The notes under the pieces are model-generated. The model ran no database searches and was not told the origin of the DNA. It saw only the letters and a program-made list of their open reading frames with translations. Shown here piece after piece: positions 11,293-23,005 of a stretch of 64,000 bases of DNA. Numbering within the stretch: position 1 is the stretch's first letter; each line of letters opens with the position of its first letter. Made by a program: the position numbers and the translations under genes. Location of the stretch: the NCBI GenBank assembly GCA_023935145.1, contig CM043699.1, forward strand, positions 58,978,638 through 59,042,637, read 5' to 3'. The stretch is from Bretschneidera sinensis. Lineage: Eukaryota > Streptophyta > Magnoliopsida > Brassicales > Akaniaceae.

Positions 11293-11310
11293 TGGCGCCG
11301 TTGCCGGGGA
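11293..11310 (+). other. Primer-binding site, tRNA-Asp type
   Basis: TGGCGCCGTTGCCGGGGA lies six bases after the 5' LTR. It is complementary to the 3' end of plant tRNA-Asp, the primer typical of Athila elements. Confidence 0.9.
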
Positions 11311-11449
11311 ATTGTTTTGTTTGTGAAAATTTTTGGTCTGAATTGATTTTTTTTTTCTACTAGTTAATTTAATTAGTTAAAAAAAAAATTATTTTTGCTT
11401 TATTCTGTTGCTTCTGCTGGTTAGTATCTCATTATTTTTCTGATAGTGT

Positions 11450-11710
11450 ATGCTTGGTCGGAGATCCTTGAACTTAGATTTGACACATTTAGATCCCGAT
11501 TTAGAAAGAACTCTTAGGAGACAGAAAAGAGCGCTAGTTGAGAGAGAGACTGCTGAGATGGGAGAAAATTTTAATCATCCTGAACATCTAGAGCAACCTA
11601 GAGCTTGGAACGTGGACTCCACTACATCCCTTAGGGATTTGTTCGCACCCGTTGCGACTAACTCCATCTTCCTGCATAGTGTTGCCACCAACCAATGCCA
11701 CACACTTTGA
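11450..11710 (+). CDS. Athila-A gag N-terminus, separated by a frameshift
   Basis: From an ATG at 11450, 86 codons read [18 protein letters not shown] and [11 protein letters not shown], matching the start of Athila Gag. The same RD/HDY-type motif occurs in the second Athila at about 44560. After roughly codon 70 the homologous reading moves to the frame of the long ORF, and this frame runs to a stop at 11708-11710. A one-base net change between about 11652 and 11672 therefore separates the Gag N-terminus from the rest. No alternative initiation signal is visible. Either this is the main inactivating lesion or a recoding site; I favour a lesion. Confidence 0.7.
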   Translation: MLGRRSLNLDLTHLDPDLERTLRRQKRALVERETAEMGENFNHPEHLEQPRAWNVDSTTSLRDLFAPVATNSIFLHSVATNQCHTL

Positions 11711-14700
11711 TTTGAAGCCACATGTTATCCAACTCCTACCCTCATTCCATGGCTTAGATCTTGAAAATCCTTATAGTCATGTGAAGAAGTTCAAAGACAT
11801 TTGTGCTACATTCAAATTCCAGAACTTCTCTGAGGAGTCAGTCCATCTTCGACTCTTCCCTTTCTCCCTTCACGATAAAGCTAGGGCGTGGTTGGACTCC
11901 AACACGTCCGGGTCTATTACATCTTGGGAAAACCTGCTTAGCAAATTTTACCATAAGTTTTTCCCAATGTCTAGAGTGAATGAGTGCCGTAAGGAGATTA
12001 GCTCTTTCACTCAGGACGAGGATGAGAAGTTCTCTGAAAGCTGGGAGCGCTTTAAAGAGTTACTGATCAGATGCCCTCCACATGGATATGAGAAGTGGAG
12101 ACTCGTTCAATTCTTCTACCAAGGGTTGACTCAACCCAACCGTAGCATGATCGAGTCTATGAATGGGGGGGCATTCTTGAGTCTGACAGGAGACGAAGCA
12201 TATATGGCGTTGGACAAGTTGTCCGACAACTCACAGCAGTGGGATTTTTCAAGCTGTCGAGATAAGTCCATTCGTGCTCCTAAAAGGGGAGGCATCTATG
12301 AGGTCAGAGAGGACGCTGATTTGAGGATAAAGTTAGATGCCCTCACTAAGAAGATTGACGCTCTCACTGTGAGCCAATCCATTAATGCTGCCAACACATT
12401 CAATGTTGAAAGCTGTTCCATCTGTGCTAGTCCCATGCATCTAGCACAGAATTGCCCATCAATGCCGACTTGTGCCGAGTATCCTATGGAACAAGTAAAT
12501 GCTTTCAATGACTTTCGAAGGCAGTCCAATGAATCGTACTCTGAGACGTACAATCCAGGGTGGCGGAACCACCCAAATTTTTCATGGAGACAGAACCAAC
12601 CAATGAATCAGGGAGGATCCTCTCATCATGCTCAAAATCAATATCCTCCCGGATTTGCCCCACAAATTCCTAATCATGGTCGTTCTGCCCATCCAGCACC
12701 TTCACCTGCTTACCATGCACCCGCTCAAACACCAGTGCCAGTTTCTCAGTCGCTTGAGGACACCCTCAAGGAATTCATGAAGGCGACTAGCCAAAATATG
12801 AGCGATGTGAGGAGTGCAACAATGGTAAACACCCAAGCAATTGCCAAGCTGGAGAGTCAAATAGGGCAAATTGCAAGTCACTTGGGTGAGAGAGAGAAAG
12901 GAAAGTTCCCCAGTCAGCCCGTGCAAAACCCAAAAGGACAATTTATGGTTGAGAGTTTATCAACTCCAACGCACGGGGAGGAACAAGTACAGTCGATTGT
13001 CACACTAAGGTCTGGGAGACAAGTGGACAATCGAGTGGAAGAGAGCCCTGCTATGCAGCAAGGGCAAGGGAGTGGCAACACAGAGAAGAGAGATGCTGAG
13101 CCATCTACAGCCACACCTACTAAGAAAGACCCTCCTAGGTCGTTTGTACCTAGAACGCCCTACCCCGAGAGATTACAGGCGCCCAAGAAAGGAGGGAAGT
13201 ATGAAGAAATTCTAGAGGTATTCAAGCAAGTCCATATCAATATCCCATTTTTGGATGCCATCCATCAAGTGCCATCATATGCCAAGTTTTTAAAGGACTT
13301 GGTCACTATCAAGAGAAGGATGAATGTCCCAAAGAAGGCATTTTTGACCGAGCAGGTCAGTTCAATCCTTCAGTGCAAGCTACCCATCAAGTATAAGGAC
13401 CCGGGGTGTCCTACCATCTCTTGCACGATAGGAGTCAGCCATATTGAGAGGGCCCTTTTGGATCTAGGGGCGAGTGTGAATCTTCTACCCTACTCAGTCT
13501 ATGTGCAGTTGGGGTTAGGAGAATTGAAGCCCACATCCACGATGCTTCAATTGGCTGACAGGTCAGTGAAAAGACCACGGGGGATAGTTGAGGATGTTTT
13601 GATAAAAGTGGATAAGTTCTATTTCCCCGTGGATTTTATTATGCTTGACACAGAGCCGGTTCAGAATGTAGGGATTCAAATACCGGTGATTCTAGGGCGA
13701 CCATTCTTAGCCACGGCTAACGCCCTAATCAATTGTAGGACAAGGGTGATGAAGATCTCCTTCGAAAATATGACAGTGGAGTTGAACATTTTTGATATCA
13801 CTAGGCAACTACTGGAATATGATGAAATGAGAGATGTATGCTTGATAGAGGAGATTCTTGAGGATACTGTGGATGAATCAAGCATTGAGGATCCTATGGA
13901 GGCATGCTTTGCTCACTTTGGAGAGGACTTGGGTTTAGATAAGTTACTCGAGGAAGTAAATGCCATTTTGGAGTCTGATCCTCAAGAAAGCATAGAGGAG
14001 GAGAATGAGTCACCCGAACCTCAACAGAAGAAACTTAAGCCTTTACCGGATAATCTTAAGTATAAGTTCCTAGGTCCAGCACACTGTTTGCCTGTGATAA
14101 TAGCTTCAGATTTGGGAGAGGCTCAAGAGGAGAAATTATTAGATGTTTTAAGAGAGCACAAGGAAGCTATCGGCTGGACCATTGAGGATATTAAGGGAAT
14201 CAGCCCCTCGGTGGTGATGCACAGGATACATTTGGAGGAAGATGCTAAGCCATCGAGGGAGCCGCAAAGAAGGCTCAACCCTGCTATGCAAGAGGTTGTG
14301 AGGGCAGAGGTTATTAAGCTGTTAGATGCAGGGATCATTTATCCCATCTCTGATAGCAAGTGGGTGAGCCCCATTCATGTCGTGCCCAAGCGAGCTGGGT
14401 TAACGGTAGTAAAGAATAAGGACGACGAGTTGGTGCCAACTCGTGTGCAGTCTGGGTGGAGAGTGTGTATAGACTACCGTAAGCTGAACACTGCCACAAG
14501 GAAGGATCACTTTCCACTTCCATTTATTGATCAGATGGTGGAGCGTTTGGCTGGGCACGAGTATTATTGCTTTTTGGATGGTTATTCTGGATATAACCAG
14601 GTCCCCGTGGACCCCGAAGTTCAGGAGAAGACGACATTTACCTGTCCTTTTGGGACCTTCGCCTACCGTCGCATGCCCTTTGGGTTATGCAATGCACCTG

Positions 14701-16934
14701 CCACTTTTCAGCGGTGCATGGTCAGTATATTCTCTGACATGGTAGAGCGGTTCTTGGAGATTTTCATGGACGACTTCTCCGTCTTCGGTTCAACATTTGA
14801 GGAGTGCCTGCACCGTCTCTCTTTGGTTTTGGTATGGTGCAAGGAGAAGAACCTGGTGCTTAATTGGGAGAAGTGCCATTTTATGGTCAAGCAAGGAATT
14901 GTACTGGGGCATATCGTATCTCATCGAGGGATTGAGGTCGACAAAGCAAAGGTGGATTTGATTTCCAGCCTTCCACCCCCACGTACGGTGAAAGAGGTTC
15001 GATCTTTTCTGGGCCATGCAGGTTTCTATAGGCGATTTATCCAGAATTTCAGTAAGATCGCCAGGCCCTTGTGCAAGTTGTTGCAAAAAGATGCCCCATT
15101 TCTATTTGATGAGGATTGTAAGAAAGCATTTGGGGATCTGAAGGAAATTCTGAAGTCCACACCCACTATTCAGCCACCTAACTGGGGTGTGCCTTTTGAG
15201 ATTATGTGTGATGCATCAGACTATGCTGTTGGAGTTGTTTTAGGGCAGCGTGTTGATAAACTTCCCCATGCTATCTATTACGCAAGTCGAACTCTAAACG
15301 ACGCACAACTCAATTATTCTACCACTGAGAAGGAGTTGCTTGCAGTCGTTTTTGCACTAGACAAGTTCAGATCCTACTTGTTAGGATTTAAAGTCATTAT
15401 CTACTCGGACCATGCTGCATTGAAGTATCTTTTCTCTAAAAAAGATGCTAAATCTCGTCTTATCCGATGGATCTTGCTACTTCAAGAGTTCGACATTGAG
15501 ATTCGGGATAAGAAAGGTTCGGAAAATGTGGTGGCGGACCATTTGTCTAGATTGATTGTGGAATTCAGTGAGGCTGCCACTCCCATCTCTGAGACCTTTC
15601 CTGATGAGCAATTGATGCACATTGCTCACAGTCCCGCACCATGGTTTGCTGACATAGTGAACTATCTTGTCACCGGACACATGCCCTTGCATTGGGGGAG
15701 GCAAGATAAATCAAAATTTTTGGCCATGGTAAAACACTTTTTCTGGGATGATCCTTACCTGTTCAAGTATTGTCCTGATCAGATCATTAGACGATGTATT
15801 CCTGAGCATGACCAATCTAATGTCATCGCCTTTTGTCATGATCATGCATGTGGAGGCCATTTTAGTGCTAAAAAGACCGCTGCAAAGATTTTGCAGTGTG
15901 GATTTTATTGGCCTACCCTGTTCCAGGACTCTCACACTTACTGTATATCTTGTGAGCGTTGCCAAAAGCTAGGGAGTCTTTCTAGGAGAAATATGATGCC
16001 CCTCAACCCTATACTGATTGTTGAGATTTTTGATGTGTGGGGCATTGATTTCATGGGACCATTTCCAAACTCCTTTGGCTACTTATACATTCTAGTTGCT
16101 GTGGACTATCTGTCCAAGTGGGTGGAGGCTGTTGCGTGCAAGACCAATGACCACAGAGTTGTGGTCCAATTCTTGAAAGACACTATTTTTGCTCGTTTTG
16201 GTACGCCTCGAGCAATCATAAGTGATGGAGGTAAGCACTTTTGCAACAAGATCTTTGAGCAGTTGATGAAGAAATATTGTATTACACACAAAGTTGCCAC
16301 CCCATATCACCCACAGACGAGTGGTCAAGTGGAAATCTCAAATCGCGAGATCAAACATATTTTGGAAAAGACTGTGAACCCTACTAGAAAGGATTGGTCT
16401 CTGCGATTGACGGATGCACTGTGGGCATATCGGACAGCCTTCAAGACACCAATTGGCATGTCTTCCTATCGCATTGTATACGGAAAGGCATGTCACCTTC
16501 CGGTTGAATTAGAGCATCGTGCGTATTGGGCTGTCAAGCAACTAAATTTTAATCTTTCCAAGGCTGGCTCACAACGAAAGCTCCAACTCAATGAATTGGA
16601 GGAGCTGCGGAATGATGCATATGAGTGTGCCCGATCATACAAAGCACAAATGAAGAAGACTCATGACCAAAATATTTTGAGACGAGCTTTTGAGCCTGGT
16701 CAGAGAGTTCTTCTTTATAATTCGCGCCTGCATCTTTTTCCAGGCAAGCTCAAATCCCGATGGTCAGGCCCATTCATTATTCGATCAGTTTTTCCTCATG
16801 GGGCCATCGAGATTGAGGATCCTAAGAATGGTAATACTTTCAAGGTAAATGGACAGAGGCTGAAACCATTCTTAGAGTTGAGGAGTCCGGACATTGAGAC
16901 GATACTGTTGGAGGATCCTAGTTACTCAGATTGA
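11652..16934 (+). CDS. Athila-A gag-pol polyprotein (1760 codons open)
   Basis: The polyprotein would make capsid, protease, RT-RNase H and integrase. Gag spans about residues 20-190 ([14 protein letters not shown] near 30). A zinc knuckle C-x2-C-x4-H-x4-C follows at about 255-268. Protease is near 600-680 with core [14 protein letters not shown] is about 880-1090, with VCIDYRKLN near 938, [12 protein letters not shown], and catalytic FMDD near 1038 in place of the usual YxDD, normal for Athila. RNase H runs from [10 protein letters not shown] near 1185 to SDHAALKYL near 1252. Integrase has an H-C zinc domain near 1396-1435, Asp in DFMGPFP (1464), Asp in IISDGG (1523) and Glu in SGQVEIS (1559). 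The C-terminus ends before a 1.3-kb untranslated region. There is no internal stop; the first codon is only the first one in frame, because the true N-terminus lies upstream in another frame. Confidence 0.93.
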   Translation: MRLTPSSCIVLPPTNATHFDLKPHVIQLLPSFHGLDLENPYSHVKKFKDICATFKFQNFSEESVHLRLFPFSLHDKARAWLDSNTSGSITSWENLLSKFYHKFFPMSRVNECRKEISSFTQDEDEKFSESWERFKELLIRCPPHGYEKWRLVQFFYQGLTQPNRSMIESMNGGAFLSLTGDEAYMALDKLSDNSQQWDFSSCRDKSIRAPKRGGIYEVREDADLRIKLDALTKKIDALTVSQSINAANTFNVESCSICASPMHLAQNCPSMPTCAEYPMEQVNAFNDFRRQSNESYSETYNPGWRNHPNFSWRQNQPMNQGGSSHHAQNQYPPGFAPQIPNHGRSAHPAPSPAYHAPAQTPVPVSQSLEDTLKEFMKATSQNMSDVRSATMVNTQAIAKLESQIGQIASHLGEREKGKFPSQPVQNPKGQFMVESLSTPTHGEEQVQSIVTLRSGRQVDNRVEESPAMQQGQGSGNTEKRDAEPSTATPTKKDPPRSFVPRTPYPERLQAPKKGGKYEEILEVFKQVHINIPFLDAIHQVPSYAKFLKDLVTIKRRMNVPKKAFLTEQVSSILQCKLPIKYKDPGCPTISCTIGVSHIERALLDLGASVNLLPYSVYVQLGLGELKPTSTMLQLADRSVKRPRGIVEDVLIKVDKFYFPVDFIMLDTEPVQNVGIQIPVILGRPFLATANALINCRTRVMKISFENMTVELNIFDITRQLLEYDEMRDVCLIEEILEDTVDESSIEDPMEACFAHFGEDLGLDKLLEEVNAILESDPQESIEEENESPEPQQKKLKPLPDNLKYKFLGPAHCLPVIIASDLGEAQEEKLLDVLREHKEAIGWTIEDIKGISPSVVMHRIHLEEDAKPSREPQRRLNPAMQEVVRAEVIKLLDAGIIYPISDSKWVSPIHVVPKRAGLTVVKNKDDELVPTRVQSGWRVCIDYRKLNTATRKDHFPLPFIDQMVERLAGHEYYCFLDGYSGYNQVPVDPEVQEKTTFTCPFGTFAYRRMPFGLCNAPATFQRCMVSIFSDMVERFLEIFMDDFSVFGSTFEECLHRLSLVLVWCKEKNLVLNWEKCHFMVKQGIVLGHIVSHRGIEVDKAKVDLISSLPPPRTVKEVRSFLGHAGFYRRFIQNFSKIARPLCKLLQKDAPFLFDEDCKKAFGDLKEILKSTPTIQPPNWGVPFEIMCDASDYAVGVVLGQRVDKLPHAIYYASRTLNDAQLNYSTTEKELLAVVFALDKFRSYLLGFKVIIYSDHAALKYLFSKKDAKSRLIRWILLLQEFDIEIRDKKGSENVVADHLSRLIVEFSEAATPISETFPDEQLMHIAHSPAPWFADIVNYLVTGHMPLHWGRQDKSKFLAMVKHFFWDDPYLFKYCPDQIIRRCIPEHDQSNVIAFCHDHACGGHFSAKKTAAKILQCGFYWPTLFQDSHTYCISCERCQKLGSLSRRNMMPLNPILIVEIFDVWGIDFMGPFPNSFGYLYILVAVDYLSKWVEAVACKTNDHRVVVQFLKDTIFARFGTPRAIISDGGKHFCNKIFEQLMKKYCITHKVATPYHPQTSGQVEISNREIKHILEKTVNPTRKDWSLRLTDALWAYRTAFKTPIGMSSYRIVYGKACHLPVELEHRAYWAVKQLNFNLSKAGSQRKLQLNELEELRNDAYECARSYKAQMKKTHDQNILRRAFEPGQRVLLYNSRLHLFPGKLKSRWSGPFIIRSVFPHGAIEIEDPKNGNTFKVNGQRLKPFLELRSPDIETILLEDPSYSD

Positions 16935-17562
16935 GTGTAGTATTCTAGGGAGAGTCTGGCTGAAGACGTAAAACTTAGCGCTCATGGGAGGCACCCCACA
17001 GCTTATCTTTTCTTTTGTTTATTTATTATTTCGCATTTTTATGATTAATGTTTGTTTCCAGTATTTTTTGTTTTCCAGTTTTTATTTTTCAGGGACAAAG
17101 CGTACTTCAGTTCAAGTTTGGGGGTATGCTATGAGCCATACTAGTCCAGATAGTTCTCCATATCTCAGGTCAGCTCTTTCCATATTAGTCACACATTGGG
17201 GTCAATGTGTAATTTAAGTTTGGGGGTATGGGAGACACATCATGCACTTTGTCCTAATTTGTTGTCTTTTCGTCATAGAGATAAATGCATGCTCATGTTA
17301 TCGTGAAATTTTAGTTGATCTAAACATTTTCTGTGATGTGATGTCATTGGTGAGCTTAACATTTTGAACACATGATCTGGTGATAAATTTTTAAAATTTA
17401 GTTACTTACTTTAGGCATTTTGAGAATTCACATGTTTGATCTAATCTAACACGAGCACATTAGCACAAATTATGTGAGGTATGACACGTGATTTTAATGT
17501 GTATTTTTTCTTATCTTAACTGAAACTGGATGACTTGTTGGATGAACTCTTGGGCATAGGAA

Positions 17563-17597
17563 AATAAATATAAATAAATAAATAAATAAATAAAAAG
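17563..17597. repeat. (AAAT)n microsatellite
   Basis: About eight imperfect AAAT/TAAA units lie within the Athila-A untranslated region. Confidence 0.85.
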
Positions 17598-18241
17598 AAA
17601 AGAAAATTATCAATAAACTTTTCGCTGAGTAACTGGACCCCTTGCCTCAGTAAGCAGTGAGTGTTCACGTCAAAAGGTGGAATTTTGCTTGGTAATATTA
17701 AGGTCGGTTTAATTTCGTAGCCTTTTTGACTCGAGTTAGTAAGTCCTTAGGGGCGTTTTTACACCTAATGCCCTAAAGCCACCTGGTTTGGGAGTCATTG
17801 GCTCAACACTCGCTACATGGGTCAATTAGAAAGCTTAAGGGAACTAAACATAGCCGTGCCTTATTAAAAAAAAAAAAAAAAAAGAAGAATAAAATAAAAA
17901 CTATGCCTTTTCGTTCATTTTTTTTATGGGAAATTCGGTGAATCTTGAGACATGGAGACCTTACACATTAGAGTTACTTGGAAGCTTCATTTTTATATGC
18001 TAATTCACCTTACACTGATTCAAGCTTGTGATGCCTTATCCTGCATTTTGTAAGTAATTAGATTTTAACATTTCTATTCATTGAGAAGATGGGTTTACCT
18101 TTTTAAGCTTGCTTATGAATGAATATCATGGTGATGTGTGCTCCTAAAATTTTTGGATACCATGAATGATGACTTTATCTTTATGTTCTTTGTTTTTCAT
18201 TGAGTCTTTTATTTTGTTTTGCTAAGGGACTAGCAAAATAT

Positions 18242-18256
18242 AAGTTTGGGGGTATT
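18242..18256 (+). other. Polypurine tract of Athila-A
   Basis: AAGTTTGGGGGTATT abuts the TG of the 3' LTR, the position where plus-strand DNA synthesis is primed. It is the third of three similar copies in this region. Confidence 0.8.
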
Positions 18257-19490
18257 TGATGAGTCTTAAATATTGCATATTTTAGACCCTTAACTTACAT
18301 TTGTTATGCTCTTAGTTAGTAGTATTTTACTTCATTTTATGTTTTTCTTGTGTTTTGTGTGTTTTTACAGCTTTGTGGAGAAAGTGTAGCATTTCAGGTT
18401 GATTTGAAGCTTCTGGAGACATTGCGCTCGATCGCAACAGGTATGCGATCGAGCGCACCAGCGCTCGAGCGCACCTGCCTTTGAACGAGCGCAAGGTCAA
18501 CATCCCACATCGAAATATTTGAAGTTCAGTGCATCTGCGATCGATCGCAGTAGACATGCGATCGAGCGCACATGAGATCGTGCGCATAAGACATGCGATC
18601 GATCGAGCGCACACGGGCCTGTATCCCACATCGTTTCTGCAACCTGTTTTACTCCGGGTCTCCTCCTATATAAACACCATTTGGCTTCATAATCTAATGT
18701 ACAATTCCTGAGCCACTTTGGTGTTTACCGGTGGACGTCCGCTAGCATTCTGGTGGATCCCGAAGGCATTGCTACCACGAGGGGAAGCGCCGCCCGGCAG
18801 CGAGTGGAATTTCTCCCATGTAAAGTTGTTTATTTATTTCTTTATATTCAGTTGTTTTAGTTTAAATGTTTAGCACTTTTTATTATAGTTTTATAGTTAT
18901 GAGTGGCTAGACTCTTCAGCTAAGGTTGAAGATGAAGCCCCGCCGTTGTTTGGCGTAGTAGTTCAGATTTGCTTGTACAAATCTGACAATTTTGAGTATA
19001 AATGTTCTGTCAATTATTTGAGTTAATCTTATAATTGATTGAGTTTAAATTGTCTGTTGGATTTTCTTTGTGTTTCATCTGATGGATACATTGAATGCTT
19101 TTCGATTAAATTGGATTCCTTTTGTGATTTGTTAAGAGCGGATACATCGGGTGCTTTTGGTTTAGTTGGGATATTCTTTGTTTTTTGTCTTATAGTTGGA
19201 TTCATAGAATGTTTTGATAGGCTATATTTTTAGAACATGTATGCTTAACTTCGGTGGGGTGGATTCGGAAACCTTAGTGCTTTTTATTATTAGTTTTAAA
19301 ATCAATTTAATTTAGTTTTAATTTATTTTACAAATTATCATTCAAAATTTGGAACTAGGTTAAGATAGAGTTAGTTTAGATTAAAAATTATATTTTCACA
19401 ACGCAATTCCCTGTGGATTCGACCTCGCACTTGCACAACGCTATACTGCAAACGACTCGTGCGCTTGCAAGTAATTTAAAACTCACAACA
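18257..19490 (+). repeat. 3' LTR of Athila-A (1234 bp)
   Basis: It pairs with 10021-11286, with the same termini and about 16 substitutions. A 32-base segment within the CGATCG motif cluster is missing, removed between short ATCG repeats. It is followed by the target duplication ATAAG. Confidence 0.95.
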
Positions 19491-19766
19491 ATAAGCTTAA
19501 CAAAATAATTTTCATCGTTTTTTAGGTAAATTATTTTACAAGTGATTGGAAAATGGTTATTTCTTTGTAAGAGAAACCACTCTCCTACTTTTTTAAAATT
19601 TCTCTCTCACATATTACACCACTAATTTTCTCTCTTTATTTATTTTTTTCATTTTTCATCATTCATTTCCAGACTTCAACCAAAAAAAAAAAATTTAAAT
19701 GAAAATTTATAATTTTATATGAAATTAGTTTTAAGTTGTACTACATTTTACATATAAACAAATGGA

Positions 19767-19782
19767 GTCTACAAGAAAAATG
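19767..19782 (-). other. Candidate 3' terminal inverted repeat of the CACTA element
   Basis: GTCTACAAGAAAAATG differs at two bases from the common plant CACTA terminus beginning CACTACAAGAAAA. It is followed by repeated GTCGCA, TTGCGACG and CGTTGCA motifs to about 19960, typical of subterminal transposase-binding regions. No matching opposite end was found. Confidence 0.45.
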
Positions 19783-20111
19783 ATATCCGTCATTGATACT
19801 ACCATTCAGTTACTCATTTGCGAGAAATATGTGTCGTAGATACTCCGTCACACTAAATGCAATCGCTGATACAATTACTTGCGATCGACAATATATCCGT
19901 TGCAAAAAACAAATTTTTTTTGCGACGAAAATTCTGTCACTGAAGTTTAGTCGCATTTACTCAAAACAATTTTAAAAATAATATTAAAAAAAATTAATTG
20001 TTGTAAAATTAAAATTATAGATTTAAATAGAGCAATTTTACAATTTTAATAAAATTTTATCAGTATTAATAAAATTATATCTTCAGTAATAGTGTAAAAT
20101 CTACATACTTC

Positions 20112-20540
20112 AATTTCTACCAATAATATTCAGAACATTGCAACAAAAAAGATTAGGAAAATGGAGATAGATGCCCATCATAATCCGCTCAAGTCCAGGA
20201 AGTGTGTGTCATTGTCACTCGGATCCTATGCTCCTCCATCAGCAACATCATGCAAAATAAAATTATAAGATACCTAATAAAGTGAGATATATGATATTAA
20301 CTAATTACAGAAAAATAAAAATTCAATTTCTACCAATAATATTCAAAACATTACAACAAAATAAAAAAAAAGTATCAGTAAAATGGAGATAGATGCCCAT
20401 CATAATCCACTCAGGTCTGGAAAGTGCGTGTCATTGTCACTCGGATCTTGTGCTCCTCCATCAGCAACATCATGAAAAATAAAATTGTAAGATACATAGT
20501 AAAGCGAAATATATGATATTAACTAAATACAGAAAAATGA
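20112..20540 (-). repeat. Tandem duplication (about 213-222 bp, two copies) carrying a terminal exon
   Basis: Copies run about 20112-20324 and 20325-20540, both starting AATTTCTACCAATAATATTC. Read on the minus strand, each encodes a short C-terminal peptide ending DNDTHFxDLSGL then TGA (stops at 20178-20180 and 20400-20402). The second copy is open from about 20474, while the first has an internal stop. The copies differ by scattered substitutions and small indels, so the duplication is not recent. They lie downstream of the second CACTA protein. Confidence 0.75.
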
Positions 20541-20572
20541 ATAGCCATAATTATGAAATTTTAAGACCATTT

Positions 20573-21600
20573 CTCTCTTAAAATCAAAATTGTTTATCTA
20601 AATCTGATTTGATTTGATTTTACAACTCACTTTCTACGTTACAGACATGTTGGTACCCCCGATTCTTCCACGGGACGAGTATCTCACATTTTCCCCCTAA
20701 AACCATTAAGTGTTAACAGTTTGAACCTAAACCGCATACTTTTTCTCATAAAATCCAAATCAGTGGTTCGAATCTAATTCGGTTTATTCTTACAACACTT
20801 TTTACATTAGGGACATGTTAATACCCCCGACTCGTCCACGGGACAAGTATCTCACATATTTGGCCCTAAAACCACTAAGTGTTAACAGTTTGAACCTTAA
20901 ACACATACTTTTTCTCATAAAATCCAAACCAATGGTCCAAATCCGATTTAGTTTCTTCTAACAACTCACTGTCTATGTTACGGACATGTTGGCACCCCTG
21001 GCTCATCCATGGAACAAGTATCTCACATTTTTGCACCTAAAAACACCAAGTGTTAACGATTTAGACTTAAAATGCCTACTTTCTCTCCTAAAATCTAAAC
21101 CGGTGATCCGAATCTGATTCAGTTTGTTCTCATAACTCACTTTCTACGTTACAGACATGTCAATACCCCCGGCTCGTCCACGGGACGAGTATCTCACATT
21201 TTCGCCCCAAAAACCACTAAGTGTTAATGGTTTGAACCCAAAACACATACTTTCTCTCCTAAAATCCAAGCCGGTGATCTGAATCTAATTTGGTTTATTC
21301 TCATAACTCACTTTCTACGTTACAGACATATTGGTACCCTCCACTCGTTCACGGGATGAGTATCTCACATTTTTGCCCCCGAAACCACTAAGTATTAACG
21401 GTTTGAACCTAAAACATCTACTTTCTCTCCTAAAATCCAAACTGGTGATTCAAATCCGATTTACGTTTTCTCACATTTCACTTTCTACATTACGAACATA
21501 TCGATATCACCGGCTCATCCACGAGATGAGTATTTCATATTTAAGTCCCTAAAATCATGAAGTGTTACATGTTCTAACGTGAAGCACCTAAAATTACTAA
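20573..21600. repeat. Tandem array of about 171-bp units, six copies
   Basis: A CGGGACGAGTATCTCAC-like anchor recurs at 20671, 20839, 21010, 21181, 21352 and 21522, spacings 168, 171, 171, 171 and 170. Each unit also contains ACCACTAAGTGTTAAC, CATACTTTCTCTCC and ACTCACTTTCTACGTTAC. The copies have diverged by many point changes. The array lies between the presumed body and terminal exon of the second CACTA gene. The short open frame at 21331-21552 simply spans the repeat. Confidence 0.9.
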
Positions 21601-21667
21601 GTGTTAACATTATATGGAAATTATTCATGCATATTATTATGATAAATTTTTAGTTCTAAAGTGTTTA

Positions 21668-22735
21668 GTACTTACATTTGAGATTGGATGTTGAGGTACA
21701 TGAGGAGGTGGAATGTCATATGTTTGATAGATGTCATCTACAACATGTTGTATGCTCTCGTTCATTTGTTGATGCCTCTGTTAGTCATTTTTCTCCATTC
21801 TTTGCTCCATCTGTTGCACCTACTGTTTCACCTCTACCTAGATATGTTGTTGTATATCATCAGTATATGAGCATGGAACCCTGGAGGAGGTAGGAATGGA
21901 GGACGAACAGCAGCCGTGTGACTTCTCGAGTACAATATCAGGGTCCACCATATCACCCATGCTATATAAACGACCTTCCTTTGCTCCCCTTGACGCTGCC
22001 AACCACTATTCGCCGTCCAACTCCTATTTGGTGAACAAATTGTCACCATATTTGGAGGTCATAACCTGGCTATAGAACTCATATAATCCAAATCAATACA
22101 TTAGTAAGTAAAATTAGACAACTAAATGAACGAACTATAGTAATTAAGTTGGTTGACATTAATTTTATAAAGTTATATATAAATAGGCATTTATACTTAC
22201 GCTTACTGCCCTATACTTCCGATCAACGTAGTCCCTAGTCTTCTTGGCTATGTGGATCTCGTTGAAAAGCTCCAATATAGAAGATTTTTTTCCGAATTCT
22301 TTCTCTTACCCATTGAAATGAAATTTGCATTAAATATAAAACTAACATTATAATCATGTACAGTATCAGAAAATCAACATCAAGTAGATAAGTTTGTTTA
22401 CCATCCATTTCGTGTGTTCTTACGTATTGATGTACCCCTCAACATGGTGGATAAGCTCATCTTATGTCTGCCTATTAGATGAATCAATTTGTTGACGCCT
22501 CTCCCAACCAACTATGGCGTAGAGGCCACACTATTTGGCCTAATCTCGTTGTATCCTCCAATGCTTGGTCCACCCTTTCCACTCTAATTTATCTGGCCTT
22601 AGTTCGCATTTAGCTCTAGTTCGGGCTTTGTTGAGGTGGTCTGACAAGCGCCTCTGTGACAGCCTATAGTTAAAGACAGCCTTGGCATGCTAACTGTCCT
22701 CTGGAATCTCGAACCGATAACATTATTGAAATGAC
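21668..22735 (-). pseudogene. Second CACTA protein (TNPA/Transposase_24-like), decayed
   Basis: In CACTA elements a second protein downstream of TNP2 binds the subterminal repeats. On the minus strand, 22735-22500 reads RLSDHLNKARTRAKCELRP and LEWKGWTKHW; 22290-22205 reads KKTRDYVDRKYRAV; 22060-21670 reads RLYSMGDMVDPDIV then a Gln/Met-rich coiled segment VQQMEQRMEK and NESIQHVVDDIYQTYD. This order matches plant Ptta/En/Spm-type proteins. Stops (for example near 22030 and 21835) and lost introns make it non-functional. The likely last exon is duplicated at 20178-20474. Boundaries are approximate because exons were read by eye. Confidence 0.55.
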
Positions 22736-23005
22736 AAGAAGACAAAGGATTACATGGTACATATAGAAAAACATAAAAGAAATGTATAAACTAAATAACA
22801 TCAAATTATTCATACCGAGTATATATAGCCAACATACAACAAAAAATAACTTATACCATAAAGACATCGAAACATATGCCCTACACATGTGGCTCAAAGT
22901 CTCTATATGAATTGCAAAAAGGAAGAGAAATATGCTTACAAGTTAATCAAAATCCATGCTATGATCTTCTTTTTCTTTTTCTTCCTCTTCCTCTCATTCT
23001 CATTC

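Larger units (their letters stand above)
16935..18256 (+). other. Athila-A untranslated region between pol and 3' LTR
   Basis: About 1.3 kb follows pol without a credible env-like frame. It contains three copies of the PPT-like AAGTTTGGGGGTAT, at 17114-17127, 17216-17229 and 18242-18254, the last adjoining the 3' LTR. It also holds an (AAAT)n run at about 17563-17597 and an A-run near 17865-17885. Confidence 0.8.
10021..19490 (+). mobile_element. Complete Athila-type Ty3/gypsy retrotransposon (Athila-A, 9.47 kb)
   Basis: LTRs at both ends begin TGATGAGTCTT and end CTCACAACA. The flanking duplication ATAAG (10016-10020 and 19491-19495) is perfect. A tRNA-Asp primer-binding site follows the 5' LTR and a purine-rich PPT precedes the 3' LTR. 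By eye the LTRs differ by about 16 substitutions over 1234 aligned bases plus one 32-base deletion, so the insertion is recent. One long gag-pol frame remains open. The Athila clade is supported by the FMDD RT box, tRNA-Asp PBS and long 3' untranslated region. Confidence 0.95.

Noticed and set aside
20573..21600. Regularly spaced repeats considered as a CRISPR array
   Set aside because: Units are contiguous 171-base tandem repeats without unique spacers, in plant DNA.
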